A DNA stretch of 18,523 bases. Source: S15-B10 sp045569115. Its GTDB lineage: Bacteria > Fidelibacterota > Marinisomatia > Marinisomatales > S15-B10. Below the pieces are notes generated by a model that saw only the letters and a program-made list of their open reading frames with translations, had not been told where the DNA came from and did not search any database. The position numbers were made by a program, and so were the translations under genes. Location: the NCBI GenBank assembly GCA_045569115.1, contig JBJKZS010000118.1, positions 1 through 18,523 on the forward strand, in the 5' to 3' direction. Shown in pieces: positions 1-8,169 of this stretch (its first letter is position 1; every line of letters begins with the position of its first letter).

Positions 1-1
1 T

Positions 2-709
2 TTTGGTAAAATAGAATTTGGTCAATTAAAATCAGTTCCTGGTTTTAACAATGATTGTTATGTGGCTATTGCTGGTGCTTGCTGGATCAATTGGAGGAAA
101 GAGATGGATTTTTCTTCCTTTACATTAGCAATAGATAAAAACGGTGGTGGGATAAATGGGCTTCGAAAATTGATCAATAGATTAAATCCAGAGTTTGAAG
201 CAATGCTGATTAGACTTTTCCAAGAGGCTTATGGGGGAACATTGGCTTGCAATCGTTTATATGGATTTGACCCAAAACTTATTTTGCATAAGGGCTTTTG
301 GCGTAGAGAAGTCCCTCTTGTATCTCTTAATTTGATTAAACCATTCTTGCCTCAGTCGGGTATCTTTACCGGTCGTAATTCAACTGAAATGCAGCTTGCA
401 TTTGAGTTGTTAGGTTGGAACTTACCCAATAGAGTTGTAGCAGTTTCGGACGATCCAGAGTTAGATAAACCAAACCCTACTAAAATTATTGATATTATAG
501 AAGAGCTTAATTGCAATTATCCCGTTTATCTTGGTGATACAAGAGACGACTTAGAATTAGTTAAAAACTATCGACTTCAAACAGGTAAAAAGATGGATTT
601 TTGCCTTATTGACAGTCCTTATAATATTAGTGGATATGACTTGAAAATGCCATCTACGGAATATATGCTAAATACTATGGAGAGAAAAAATGAGTACTAT
701 CAGTCGTAA
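2..709 (+). CDS. HAD superfamily (subfamily IA) phosphatase, probable histidinol-phosphate phosphatase; 5' partial
   Basis: The frame is open from base 2, so the N-terminus lies outside the window. The GTG at 62 is probably not the true start, because conserved-looking residues (PGFNND) precede it. HAD motif II is seen as IFTGR, motif III as the Lys in DKPNP, and motif IV as GDTRDD; motif I (the nucleophilic Asp) would lie upstream. An alpha-helical cap before motif II indicates subfamily I. The GFNND and FTGR patterns resemble, from memory, the TIGR01548 group, which is known as a fusion to HisB in an oomycete. The 3' end overlaps hisB by 20 nt within the his operon, where enterobacteria encode the phosphatase half of HisB. 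I infer that it dephosphorylates L-histidinol phosphate. The HAD fold is nearly certain; the substrate is inferred from context. Confidence 0.8.
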   Translation, partial: FGKIEFGQLKSVPGFNNDCYVAIAGACWINWRKEMDFSSFTLAIDKNGGGINGLRKLINRLNPEFEAMLIRLFQEAYGGTLACNRLYGFDPKLILHKGFWRREVPLVSLNLIKPFLPQSGIFTGRNSTEMQLAFELLGWNLPNRVVAVSDDPELDKPNPTKIIDIIEELNCNYPVYLGDTRDDLELVKNYRLQTGKKMDFCLIDSPYNISGYDLKMPSTEYMLNTMERKNEYYQS

Positions 710-1262
710 AACCACTGAATCAAATATTGATCTTTCACTCAATATCCACGGATCCAGAAAGATTAGTATTGATACTGGAATAGGGTTTTTTGATCATATG
801 CTTACGTTATTGGCATTTTGGGGAAAATGGGATTTAGCACTTTCTTGTAAAGGGGATTTACATGTTGATACCCATCATACAATCGAAGATACTGGACTTG
901 CTCTTGGTAACGCATTCTATGAAGAGTGGAAGGATGATATATCAATTGAACGAATTAGCTATGCTTTTTGTCCTTTGGATGAGGCTCTCAGCCGAATAGT
1001 AGTTGATATATGTAATAGACCATTTTTCACTTTTGATGCTATCTTTAATATTGAGAAAGTTGGAGAATTTGAAACAGAAATGACCAGCCATTTTTTTCGT
1101 TCATTTTCGCAAGAAGCAAGGATCACTTTACATATTGCATCACTTCATGGGGAAAATGCTCATCATATTATTGAGACAATGTTTAAAGGGCTTGGGCTTG
1201 CTTTACGTAGAGGGCTTAAAAAAATTGATAATGATGTTTCTTCAACTAAAGGAGTGCTTTGA
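690..1262 (+). CDS. hisB: Imidazoleglycerol-phosphate dehydratase HisB
   Basis: Cytoplasmic, Mn-dependent enzyme that dehydrates imidazole glycerol phosphate to imidazole acetol phosphate in histidine synthesis. It has 190 residues, the usual length of the monofunctional form, with no fused phosphatase domain. The two metal-binding repeats are visible: DTHHTIED at about 60-67 and HHIIE at 158-162, each followed by a helix. IGFFDHML (31-38) and the C-terminal STKGVL are also family signatures. The ATG at 690 has a GGAG ribosome site at 679-682, inside the end of the upstream HAD gene, so translation of the two is probably coupled. The stop codon overlaps the hisH start. Confidence 0.97.
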   Translation: MSTISRKTTESNIDLSLNIHGSRKISIDTGIGFFDHMLTLLAFWGKWDLALSCKGDLHVDTHHTIEDTGLALGNAFYEEWKDDISIERISYAFCPLDEALSRIVVDICNRPFFTFDAIFNIEKVGEFETEMTSHFFRSFSQEARITLHIASLHGENAHHIIETMFKGLGLALRRGLKKIDNDVSSTKGVL

Positions 1263-1855
1263 TAGGTATTGTTGATTATGGTGCCGGTAACATTGGCAGT
1301 CTAAGCAATGCTCTTTCTCATCTTCGTATCGAGCATAAAGTTGCAAGTGCTCCCGAAAAACTGTCTTTATGCGATGCGATTATTTTGCCAGGTGTTGGAG
1401 CCTTTCATGCTGCTATTCAGAAGTTAGAGAAATTTGGTTTAATCTCTTTTCTCAAAGATTGGGCAATAAGCGACAAGCCATTCCTTGGTATATGCCTCGG
1501 TATGCAGCTGATGCTTGATTTAAGTGAAGAAGATGGAGAACATGATGGTCTTGGTTTAATCAAAGGAAAAGTCTCCTCATTATCTGATCCACCTAGATCA
1601 ATTCATATTGGTTGGAATCTAGTAAAACCTGTTAAGGAATTTGGTGTTTTACAAAAAACTGAATATGCATACTTCGTTCATGCTTATGCCTGTTATCCCG
1701 AAGATTCAGAAATAACTGTTGGTGTTACAAAGTATGGTGATGAGTTTACTTCAATCTTCAAAAAAAGAAATATGATTGGGGTTCAATTTCATCCGGAAAA
1801 ATCACAAATGTTCGGTTTGAAACTATTGAAGGAATTCAGTGATAAAATCATTTAA
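1259..1855 (+). CDS. hisH: Imidazole glycerol phosphate synthase, glutaminase subunit HisH
   Basis: Class I glutamine amidotransferase subunit. It hydrolyses glutamine and channels ammonia to HisF, which makes IGP and AICAR from PRFAR. It has 198 residues. The catalytic triad is visible: Cys79 in GICLGMQ, and His178 and Glu180 in VQFHPEKS. The N-terminal DYGAGN is typical. The start is TTG at 1259, overlapping the hisB stop in a TTGA junction and preceded by a strong AAAGGAG site at 1248-1254. No ATG near the N-terminus would keep the conserved DYGAGN. The 3' end overlaps hisA by 17 nt. Confidence 0.97.
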   Translation: MIGIVDYGAGNIGSLSNALSHLRIEHKVASAPEKLSLCDAIILPGVGAFHAAIQKLEKFGLISFLKDWAISDKPFLGICLGMQLMLDLSEEDGEHDGLGLIKGKVSSLSDPPRSIHIGWNLVKPVKEFGVLQKTEYAYFVHAYACYPEDSEITVGVTKYGDEFTSIFKKRNMIGVQFHPEKSQMFGLKLLKEFSDKII

Positions 1856-2555
1856 AATAATTCCCGCGATTGACATCCTAAATTCTCAATGTGTCCGTCT
1901 TATAAAAGGCGACTATTCAAAAAGCACTGTCTACGATTATAATCCTGCGGATCTTTCCAATTTATTTCTTGATGCGGGACTTGATCTAGTCCATGTAGTC
2001 GATTTAGATGGTGCTAGAGATGGAAAGCCATGTAATCTTTCCGTAGTTGAAAGTATATCATCTACGGGGATAAAAATTGAATTGGGTGGTGGGCTTAGAA
2101 CAATCCAGGATATAAGACAAGCTGCCAGTGCTGGAGCATCTGAGTTTATTATTGGATCTAATTTAATTGATGGATCAGATGTCTTAAAACAATCCATCGA
2201 GGAATTTTCAGGTAGAATGGTGGCCGGGATAGATGCTCGCCATGGATTGATGGCTACCCACGGATGGGAAAAAAATACAACAATTACAGTTGGGGAAGTG
2301 GTGAAAAAAGTTGAAGCCCTTGGTTTTTCACGAATAATTTACACTGATATAAACCAGGATGGAACTCTTGCTGGCCCAAATTTAACTCAATTGCAAAAAG
2401 TATGTGAAACAACAGATTTGCCTGTTATTGCATCTGGAGGTATCTCTAGAGTTGGTGATATTCAAAACGTAAAAAAACTTGAGACTTCAGGTGTAATTAT
2501 TGGTAGAGCTTTTTATGATGGAAAAATTACAATTGAGGATATGATTTCGTGTTGA
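1839..2555 (+). CDS. hisA: ProFAR isomerase HisA
   Basis: (Beta/alpha)8-barrel enzyme that isomerises ProFAR to PRFAR, the substrate of HisF. It has 238 residues. The general acid/base aspartates fall where expected: Asp12 in IPAID and Asp132 in GIDARHG. The phosphate-binding loops ELGGGLRT (81-88) and ASGGIS, and YTDINQDGT (168-176), are intact. The GTG start at 1839 lies inside hisH. The site GAAGGA at 1828-1833 has good spacing, and no other start would keep the first beta strand. The last 7 nt overlap hisF. Confidence 0.97.
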   Translation: MIKSFKIIPAIDILNSQCVRLIKGDYSKSTVYDYNPADLSNLFLDAGLDLVHVVDLDGARDGKPCNLSVVESISSTGIKIELGGGLRTIQDIRQAASAGASEFIIGSNLIDGSDVLKQSIEEFSGRMVAGIDARHGLMATHGWEKNTTITVGEVVKKVEALGFSRIIYTDINQDGTLAGPNLTQLQKVCETTDLPVIASGGISRVGDIQNVKKLETSGVIIGRAFYDGKITIEDMISC

Positions 2556-3325
2556 CCCGAAGGATAATTCCTTGTCTTGATGTAAAAGATGGAGAGGTCG
2601 TTAAAGGAGTTAATTTTGAGAACCTTGTTTCTGAAGGGAATCCTAGTGAGTTAGCAGCAAAGTATTCCAAAGCTGGTGCTGATGAATTAGTGTTTCTTGA
2701 CATAACGGCTACGTTGGAATCAAGACGAAATGTGATTAGTTTAGTTAAAGAAGTAGCCAAAGAAGTGTTCATACCTTTCACTGTGGGGGGAGGAATACAA
2801 TCTCTTCGAGACATAGGAGAGATACTTCGAGCTGGTGCTGATAAGGTTGCTATTAATTCCGCGGCACTCAAAAACCCTAATTTATTAAATGAAAGCGCAT
2901 TGGTTTTTGGATCTCAGTGTATCGTATTAGCTATTGATGTAAAGTATTCAAAAAATTGTTGGAAGGTGTATTCTCACGGAGGCTCCATTGCTACAGAACA
3001 TGAAGCTGTGAAATGGGCACGGAAGGCTGTTTCTCTAGGCGCTGGTGAGATTCTTTTAACAAGTATGGATGCTGATGGAACACAAGATGGAGTTGATCTT
3101 GAAATAACACGTATGATTAGTCGGGCTGTAAATGTTCCTGTCATTGCTTCAGGAGGTATAGGAACACTAGAACATTTCAGTCAGGCCATTGTACAGGGTG
3201 AAGCCGATGCTGTGTTAGCCGCATCAGTTTTTCATAGGTCAATTCTAGATGTTAGAGAAATAAAAACATATCTTGACTCACAGAAAATTCCTGTACGGTT
3301 AACTGGAGATAATAATGAATTATGA
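2549..3325 (+). CDS. hisF: Imidazole glycerol phosphate synthase, cyclase subunit HisF
   Basis: Cyclase subunit that uses ammonia from HisH to convert PRFAR to IGP and AICAR, the latter linking to purine synthesis. It has 258 residues. Both catalytic aspartates are at the canonical numbers: Asp11 in IIPCLD and Asp130 in LAID. The phosphate-gripping loops TVGGGIQ and ASGGIG and the segment DADGTQDG are present. The chosen start is GTG 2549, giving MLTRRIIPCLD, which matches the usual HisF N-terminus. A TTG at 2552 would give a TTGA overlap with the hisA stop, like the hisB/hisH junction, and cannot be excluded. A GAGGAT site lies at about 2535. Confidence 0.97.
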   Translation: MLTRRIIPCLDVKDGEVVKGVNFENLVSEGNPSELAAKYSKAGADELVFLDITATLESRRNVISLVKEVAKEVFIPFTVGGGIQSLRDIGEILRAGADKVAINSAALKNPNLLNESALVFGSQCIVLAIDVKYSKNCWKVYSHGGSIATEHEAVKWARKAVSLGAGEILLTSMDADGTQDGVDLEITRMISRAVNVPVIASGGIGTLEHFSQAIVQGEADAVLAASVFHRSILDVREIKTYLDSQKIPVRLTGDNNEL

Positions 3326-3710
3326 TGAAGCGAAGAAATCCGTTCAATTACTAAATCTCAAACTTGATGGAAATGGACTGATCCCAGCCATTATTCAGGA
3401 TGATGTTAATGATCAAATTCTAATGATGGCATATATGAGTCTTGAAAGTTTATCAATTTCCATTGCGGAAAAACGGACCTGCTTTTGGTCTAGAAGCCGT
3501 CAGATATTGTGGAGGAAAGGAGATACAAGTGGACATATACAGCTCATTAAATCTATTTTTCTAGACTGTGATAATGACACTCTTTTAGTTCGAGTTGAAC
3601 AATCAGGAGCGGCTTGCCATAATGGAACAAGATCATGTTTTGTCGATATAGGTTTATATTCATCAGATAGTTTTAGAGAAACTAATTCTAAATCAAAAGA
3701 TAAGAATTGA
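3315..3710 (+). CDS. hisI: Phosphoribosyl-AMP cyclohydrolase HisI
   Basis: Zinc metalloenzyme that opens the adenine ring of phosphoribosyl-AMP to give ProFAR, upstream of HisA. It has 131 residues. Metal-binding elements are seen as DCDND (84-88), Cys101 in GAACHNG and Cys108 in TRSCF. The substrate-site segment CFWSRSR (56-62) is also typical. The HisE pyrophosphohydrolase domain, often fused at the C-terminus, is absent: the protein ends in a short polar tail. hisE must therefore lie elsewhere. The gene overlaps hisF by 11 nt and has a GGAG site at 3305-3308. Its stop codon shares bases with the ribosome site of the next gene. Confidence 0.96.
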   Translation: MNYDEAKKSVQLLNLKLDGNGLIPAIIQDDVNDQILMMAYMSLESLSISIAEKRTCFWSRSRQILWRKGDTSGHIQLIKSIFLDCDNDTLLVRVEQSGAACHNGTRSCFVDIGLYSSDSFRETNSKSKDKN

Positions 3711-3719
3711 GGCTTTAAA

Positions 3720-4823
3720 GTGAAATCTCTTACTATTCTTTTTTTCAATTTTTTTCTAATTAGCTCTTTTTTGTTCTGTAAAGATTTACCTTTGCATCTT
3801 TTGAAACTTCCTAAAGGATTTACTATTAATGTATATGCGAAGGATGTACCAAACGCTCGTTCAATGACTTTCAGTGATGAGGGGACTCTATTCATAGGCA
3901 CTCGCAGAGGAGGTAAAGTTTATGCTGTACGTGATGAAAATGATGATAAAATAGGGGAAAAATTTTATACTATTGCTAAAGGACTCAATATGCCCAATGG
4001 TGTTGCAGTGGTTGGAGGGAATCTTTACGTTGCTGAGGTTAATAGGGTCTTGCTATATGAAAATATAGAAAAGAATCTCGACAATCCACCTAACCCCCAA
4101 GTGATTTTTAATGGTTATCCTAGAGACAGTCACCATGGATGGAAGTTTATTCGATTTGGTCCTGATGGTAGACTTTATATTCCTGTAGGAGCACCTTGTA
4201 ACGTTTGCGATGAAGAAAATGAAATTTACGCATCTATTACGAGCTTAAATCCTGATGGATCAGACATGAAAATATTTGCACATGGAGTTAGAAATACTGT
4301 AGGCTTTGATTGGCACCCAGCAACAAAAGAATTATGGTTTACAGATAATGGGAGAGATTGGCTCGGAGATGATTTACCACCCGACGAGTTGAATCGTGCA
4401 CCAAAAGCTGGATTGCATTTCGGTTTTCCCTATTGTCATGGAGATACTATTTTGGACCCAGAATTTGGTGTTGGACGAAATTGCGAAGATTATGTTAAAC
4501 CAGCAAGAAGGCTTGGTCCACATGTAGCGGCTATTGGTATGCGTTTTTATACGGGTTCTATGTTTCCAAAAAAATATAGAGATCAAATTTTCATAGCTGA
4601 ACACGGTTCATGGAATAGAAGCAATCCAATCGGCTATAGAATTATGTTTGTGGAGTTGAAGAATAATGTGGTGGAATCATATAAAGTTTTTGCTGAGGGA
4701 TGGTTGCAGAGAGATAAACCTTGGGGTCGACCGGTTGATGTACTCGGTCTTCCTGATGGAAGTATGCTTATTTCAGATGATCATGCTGGAGTTATTTACC
4801 GAATTACTTATATTGCACCTTAA
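3720..4823 (+). CDS. Secreted sorbosone/glucose dehydrogenase-like beta-propeller protein (PQQ-type)
   Basis: A 367-residue protein with an N-terminal hydrophobic signal peptide (about 1-20, ending FLFC, a poor lipobox), so it is predicted to be exported. The mature part has the repeated strand pattern of the GSDH/sorbosone dehydrogenase beta-propeller. Recognisable elements are SHHGWKFIRFGPDG, with candidate catalytic His, then FAHGVRNTVGFDWHP, WFTDNGRDWLGDD, IFIAEHGSWNR and a final SDDHAGVIYRI. Family members oxidise sugars or aldoses using PQQ and calcium in the periplasm. Substrate and cofactor are not proven here. The start is GTG 3720; GAGG at 3709-3712 overlaps the hisI stop. The 9-nt gap implies cotranscription with the his genes, an odd partner. 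Confidence 0.85.
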   Translation: MKSLTILFFNFFLISSFLFCKDLPLHLLKLPKGFTINVYAKDVPNARSMTFSDEGTLFIGTRRGGKVYAVRDENDDKIGEKFYTIAKGLNMPNGVAVVGGNLYVAEVNRVLLYENIEKNLDNPPNPQVIFNGYPRDSHHGWKFIRFGPDGRLYIPVGAPCNVCDEENEIYASITSLNPDGSDMKIFAHGVRNTVGFDWHPATKELWFTDNGRDWLGDDLPPDELNRAPKAGLHFGFPYCHGDTILDPEFGVGRNCEDYVKPARRLGPHVAAIGMRFYTGSMFPKKYRDQIFIAEHGSWNRSNPIGYRIMFVELKNNVVESYKVFAEGWLQRDKPWGRPVDVLGLPDGSMLISDDHAGVIYRITYIAP

Positions 4824-4921
4824 TTCCTTCATTTAGATATAAAGGTAACTATTGAATTATAACATAGCCAAGACAAGTCACAACTAACTACTTACAAGTT
4901 TTTTTCTTGCGTATGTCTTAT

Positions 4922-5644
4922 TTAATAATTAATAAGTTTGGCAATTAGATTAATGCCTTTTACCGTTACTTCTGCTTGTAAAATTCTACGTTTTCCAGAT
5001 CGCTCAACCCACACTTGTCGAATACAATCTTCCAATGTAATACCCCATGAGAACACATCACTAATTTCATTGATCTGTTGAGAATCCCCTTCAATTTCTT
5101 GTAGATCAAGGCGGAAATGATCGGCAAGAATCTTTTCTGTTCCAACAGATATTTCTAATGAATCTACCCATAGGTAACGCCCTTGATATGGTGTTCCATC
5201 ATGTTCCACAGGCCACCAAATCGTATCAAGTTGTTGCCATTGCATATTCCGTGCCCGCATAAGCAGGGAGAAAATATTATGATTTTTTTCAAGTCGACTA
5301 TAAGATAGTAGAGAGGTTGTGTACTGTTTTGTTTTTTTATTCCAAGTAAGCTCATAGTTATAATTAGCATTTGGTTGATCAGTTGAAACAATGTACTTGC
5401 TCATTGTAAATAATTGTTTATCATACCAAGTAGTATATTTGTTGTTAACAGGGAAAAAATAATCCACGACATTTGTTGTTTTAGCCAAGAAGTCAAGTTT
5501 CATATTATTTTGTTCTTTTTCTTCTAGGATCATTTCAACATCTACGCATGTAATTCCCCAAAAATTTATTGTATAATTGAGAGTTTCTTTTCCCCCAAGT
5601 AACGACATCAAAAAAAATATTGGAATTTGCTTACGTAATGGCAT
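4922..5644 (-). CDS. DUF3108-like exported protein
   Basis: A 240-residue protein when started at the ATG at 5644, which shares one base with the stop of the upstream glycosyltransferase gene (TGATG). The frame extends to 5737, but that extension lies wholly within the glycosyltransferase coding region. The N-terminus is a basic, hydrophobic signal peptide (PLRKQIPIFFLMSLLG), so it is predicted periplasmic or envelope-bound. The mature part begins LNYTINFWGI and continues in a beta-rich pattern with DYFFPVNNKYTTWYD, IFSLLMRAR and a final strand region. This resembles DUF3108 proteins, whose function is not known. The tight coupling suggests a shared envelope role with the glycosyltransferase. 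The family assignment is moderately sure. Confidence 0.7.
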   Translation of the reverse strand: MPLRKQIPIFFLMSLLGGKETLNYTINFWGITCVDVEMILEEKEQNNMKLDFLAKTTNVVDYFFPVNNKYTTWYDKQLFTMSKYIVSTDQPNANYNYELTWNKKTKQYTTSLLSYSRLEKNHNIFSLLMRARNMQWQQLDTIWWPVEHDGTPYQGRYLWVDSLEISVGTEKILADHFRLDLQEIEGDSQQINEISDVFSWGITLEDCIRQVWVERSGKRRILQAEVTVKGINLIAKLINY

Positions 5645-6768
5645 CAATTTTCGTGCCTGCCACCCCATGTCTTGTTTTTTGGTGTGAGAGTTGTTATACC
5701 CATGTACACAATATATGGTATCTGTAGAAAGAACCATGGGATAAATGCTTTTCTAAGATTTTTACAATTATAAATACTTGTTGCTTTAACCATCATACAT
5801 CCCTCTACTAATAATTTGATTATAAGGCAATTAATTAAGATTTGAAATGAGCCTGAAAAAACGAAATTTATTCCAAAAGAAATGAGTATCGATATATTTG
5901 CTAAAAAAGTTGTTATAATTACAACAAAGAATACAGGGTTTGTAATTCTAAAATAAAGTGAATCAGAAGCCCATCGGCGTCTTTGTGAAACAAATGATTG
6001 AAATGATAATGAAGGTACTGTTTGTGTAAAGGAGTTTTTATCAAGTGCAGCAACAATATCCCAATCAGATTTGTTACGGATTGATTGTAATAAAAATGTA
6101 TCATCACCTCCTAACGCATTTGCGAATTCCGAAAAACCACCAACTTCATAAAAAGTTTTTTTTCGGAAGGCAAGGTTCTGGCCAGTCGCAGCAAATGGAA
6201 TCCCAAATTGTGCGGCGCTTCGTCCTGTAGCTGAAAGCATAAGAAAATCAAGTGTTTCAACTGTCTGGCTAATAGATTTATCGTAATTGATCTGAGAATG
6301 ACCGATAACCATTCCAACATTATCCGTAAAATAGGAGACCATTGTTTCAATCCAACGGTTTGTAACTTGACAATCCGCATCTGTTTGGATGATGATTTCT
6401 CCATAGGAACTTCGAATTCCTAAATCGAGCGGACGTTTTTTGAATTTTAGAGTAGAATCTCCATCCTTTGAATTAAGCAATTTAATATTCTGATATTTTT
6501 CAGATAATGCCATTACTAAGTTGCTTGTTATATCGGATGACTCATCATCAATTACCAAGATTTCATATTTTTCAGTAGGATAAGTTTGATTTGAGACATC
6601 AAATAAAATCTTTTCAATATGATCTTTCTCATTTAATGCTGGAATAATTACAGAGACAAAAGGTTTTATCGTTGTTTTTTCCTCTTTAAATAAAAACAAT
6701 CCTATAGTGAATATTAGAATGATTAAAGAATAGCAACTGATTGTAACTAATAAAAATATATCTAACAT
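5644..6768 (-). CDS. Membrane-anchored family 2 glycosyltransferase
   Basis: A 374-residue processive-type GT2 enzyme. One N-terminal membrane segment (about 4-27) precedes the GT-A domain, which starts VSVIIPALNE (38-47). UDP-sugar/metal binding is marked by IDDESSD (73-79) and the DxD-like TDAD (129-132). The acceptor and catalytic motifs are GGDDTFL (220-226) and QRRRW (262-266, QxxRW). Two or three membrane helices follow from about 277. It probably transfers a sugar from a nucleotide donor to a lipid or polysaccharide acceptor at the inner membrane; the product is unknown. The C-terminal WGGRHEN is typical of this subgroup. It starts 9 nt after mgtE ends and shares one base with the DUF3108-like gene. 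No clear Shine-Dalgarno precedes the ATG. Confidence 0.9.
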   Translation of the reverse strand: MLDIFLLVTISCYSLIILIFTIGLFLFKEEKTTIKPFVSVIIPALNEKDHIEKILFDVSNQTYPTEKYEILVIDDESSDITSNLVMALSEKYQNIKLLNSKDGDSTLKFKKRPLDLGIRSSYGEIIIQTDADCQVTNRWIETMVSYFTDNVGMVIGHSQINYDKSISQTVETLDFLMLSATGRSAAQFGIPFAATGQNLAFRKKTFYEVGGFSEFANALGGDDTFLLQSIRNKSDWDIVAALDKNSFTQTVPSLSFQSFVSQRRRWASDSLYFRITNPVFFVVIITTFLANISILISFGINFVFSGSFQILINCLIIKLLVEGCMMVKATSIYNCKNLRKAFIPWFFLQIPYIVYMGITTLTPKNKTWGGRHEN

Positions 6769-6777
6769 GATAATTAT

Positions 6778-8169
6778 TTAGATCGAGGAGATGAGGGAAA
6801 TAGCGATTAGGAAGTAAGCTAGGATTCCAAGCACATCAATTGCTGTTGTGACAAATGGCCCTGAAGCAATAGCCGGATCCACATCAAACTTTCTAAGTAT
6901 GATGGGTACAAGAGTTCCAATTGAAGTTGCAATAATCATAGAGACGCAGATTGAAAGTCCTACGACGACACCTAATTCAGGGGGTGCATCAATAAAATTC
7001 AACATAGCAACACTTCCAAGAAGAAGTCCATAAAAAATTCCAAGGATTAACCCAACACGCATTTCTTTCCATATTACGGAGCCTAATCTAGAAAGCTCTA
7101 AGCGGCCTGTTGCAAATCCTCTTACTATTATCGTAGAGGATTGTGTCCCTACATTTCCACCCATTCCAATAATTACTGGTATAAATGCAGCTAAAGCAAT
7201 TGCTGATTCCAAGAATGATTCAAAAGTGCCAATAACATAAGCTGCTATCGTACCACCAATCCAGCTAGCAAAAAGCCATGGAAGACGAAGTTTAACATTC
7301 TCGAAAGTTGATTTCATAAGTATTTCCCGCTCTTTTCCAATGCCAGCCATTTGTAGGAAGTCTTCTGTTGCTTCTTCTCGAATAACATCTACAACATCGT
7401 CTACAGTGATAATTCCTAGTAGTGATAAATCATTTTCTATTACTGGAATAGCTAAAAGGTTATATCTCGACACCAATCGTGCGACTTCTTCTTGGTCTGT
7501 CTCTGCAATTACAGAGACCACATCCTTTTGCATAATTGATTTCAATTCTGCTCCAGCTGGGGCTGTAACAAGGTCTCTTAAAGATACAACTCCTGTTAGA
7601 TGTGATTCTTCATTAGTAACATAAAGATAAAACACCATTTCAGCTTCTTCAGAACTTTGAATTGCTGTTATAGCATCCATTACTTTTGTTGATTCAGGTA
7701 ATGAAAAAACATTGACTGACATTATTCCGCCGGCACTATCTTCAGCATAGGCCATTAATTCCTCTACTTCTTGGGAGTCAGTTTTATGAAGAGTTTCAAG
7801 TATAGCATTGGACTGCTCTTCGTCGAATAAATTTAGAATATCCGCTACATCATCAGAGCCCATGTCTTCTAGCATACCAGCTAATTCACTTGTTGTAAGT
7901 GGAGATAGAAGTTCCGACAGTAATGTTTCGTCAAGTTCACTTAGTAAATTTCCTATCCCCTCGCGATTTTCCCGAATTAATGCAAAAATAAAATTTTTCT
8001 CTTGATTAGTAAAGTATCTTAATAATAATGCAATATCAGCGGCATGTGTTTTATGGATAAGACGTCGGAGATTAGCGTTAGCTTTTCGTCTAATTAATCT
8101 TCGAAAAGTATCAAGTAAAACAGCCACTTCAGTACCTATAATGGATGTTACACGAGTATTATTAATCAT
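6778..8169 (-). CDS. mgtE: Magnesium channel/transporter MgtE
   Basis: Inner-membrane Mg2+ channel gated by its own cytosolic Mg2+ sensor. It has 463 residues, the full family length. Domains in order: helical MgtE-N (about 30-135), a CBS pair (about 145-265, with SAGGIMS at 145-151), a plug helix, then five membrane helices from about 295. The pore signatures are clear: RLPWLFASWIGG (295-306), FIPVIIGMGGNVGTQSS (329-345) and DPAIASGPFVTT (431-442). Asp431 corresponds to the pore aspartate of the Thermus protein. The start codon overlaps the CPBP stop by 4 nt (ATGA). There is no evident Shine-Dalgarno, so translation probably depends on coupling. Confidence 0.97.
   Translation of the reverse strand: MINNTRVTSIIGTEVAVLLDTFRRLIRRKANANLRRLIHKTHAADIALLLRYFTNQEKNFIFALIRENREGIGNLLSELDETLLSELLSPLTTSELAGMLEDMGSDDVADILNLFDEEQSNAILETLHKTDSQEVEELMAYAEDSAGGIMSVNVFSLPESTKVMDAITAIQSSEEAEMVFYLYVTNEESHLTGVVSLRDLVTAPAGAELKSIMQKDVVSVIAETDQEEVARLVSRYNLLAIPVIENDLSLLGIITVDDVVDVIREEATEDFLQMAGIGKEREILMKSTFENVKLRLPWLFASWIGGTIAAYVIGTFESFLESAIALAAFIPVIIGMGGNVGTQSSTIIVRGFATGRLELSRLGSVIWKEMRVGLILGIFYGLLLGSVAMLNFIDAPPELGVVVGLSICVSMIIATSIGTLVPIILRKFDVDPAIASGPFVTTAIDVLGILAYFLIAISLISSI

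Noticed and set aside
62..64. GTG as the start of the first gene
   Set aside because: The frame is open to base 2 and the residues before the GTG (PGFNND) look conserved for the family, so the gene is cut by the window edge.
4886..4905. Intrinsic terminator with a seven-T run between the dehydrogenase and DUF3108-like genes
   Set aside because: The only pairing before the T-run is a 4-bp AACT/AGTT stem, too weak to support a call.
5645..5737. 31-residue N-terminal extension of the DUF3108-like protein
   Set aside because: It lies entirely within the glycosyltransferase coding region, and the ATG at 5644 places a normal signal peptide at the N-terminus.
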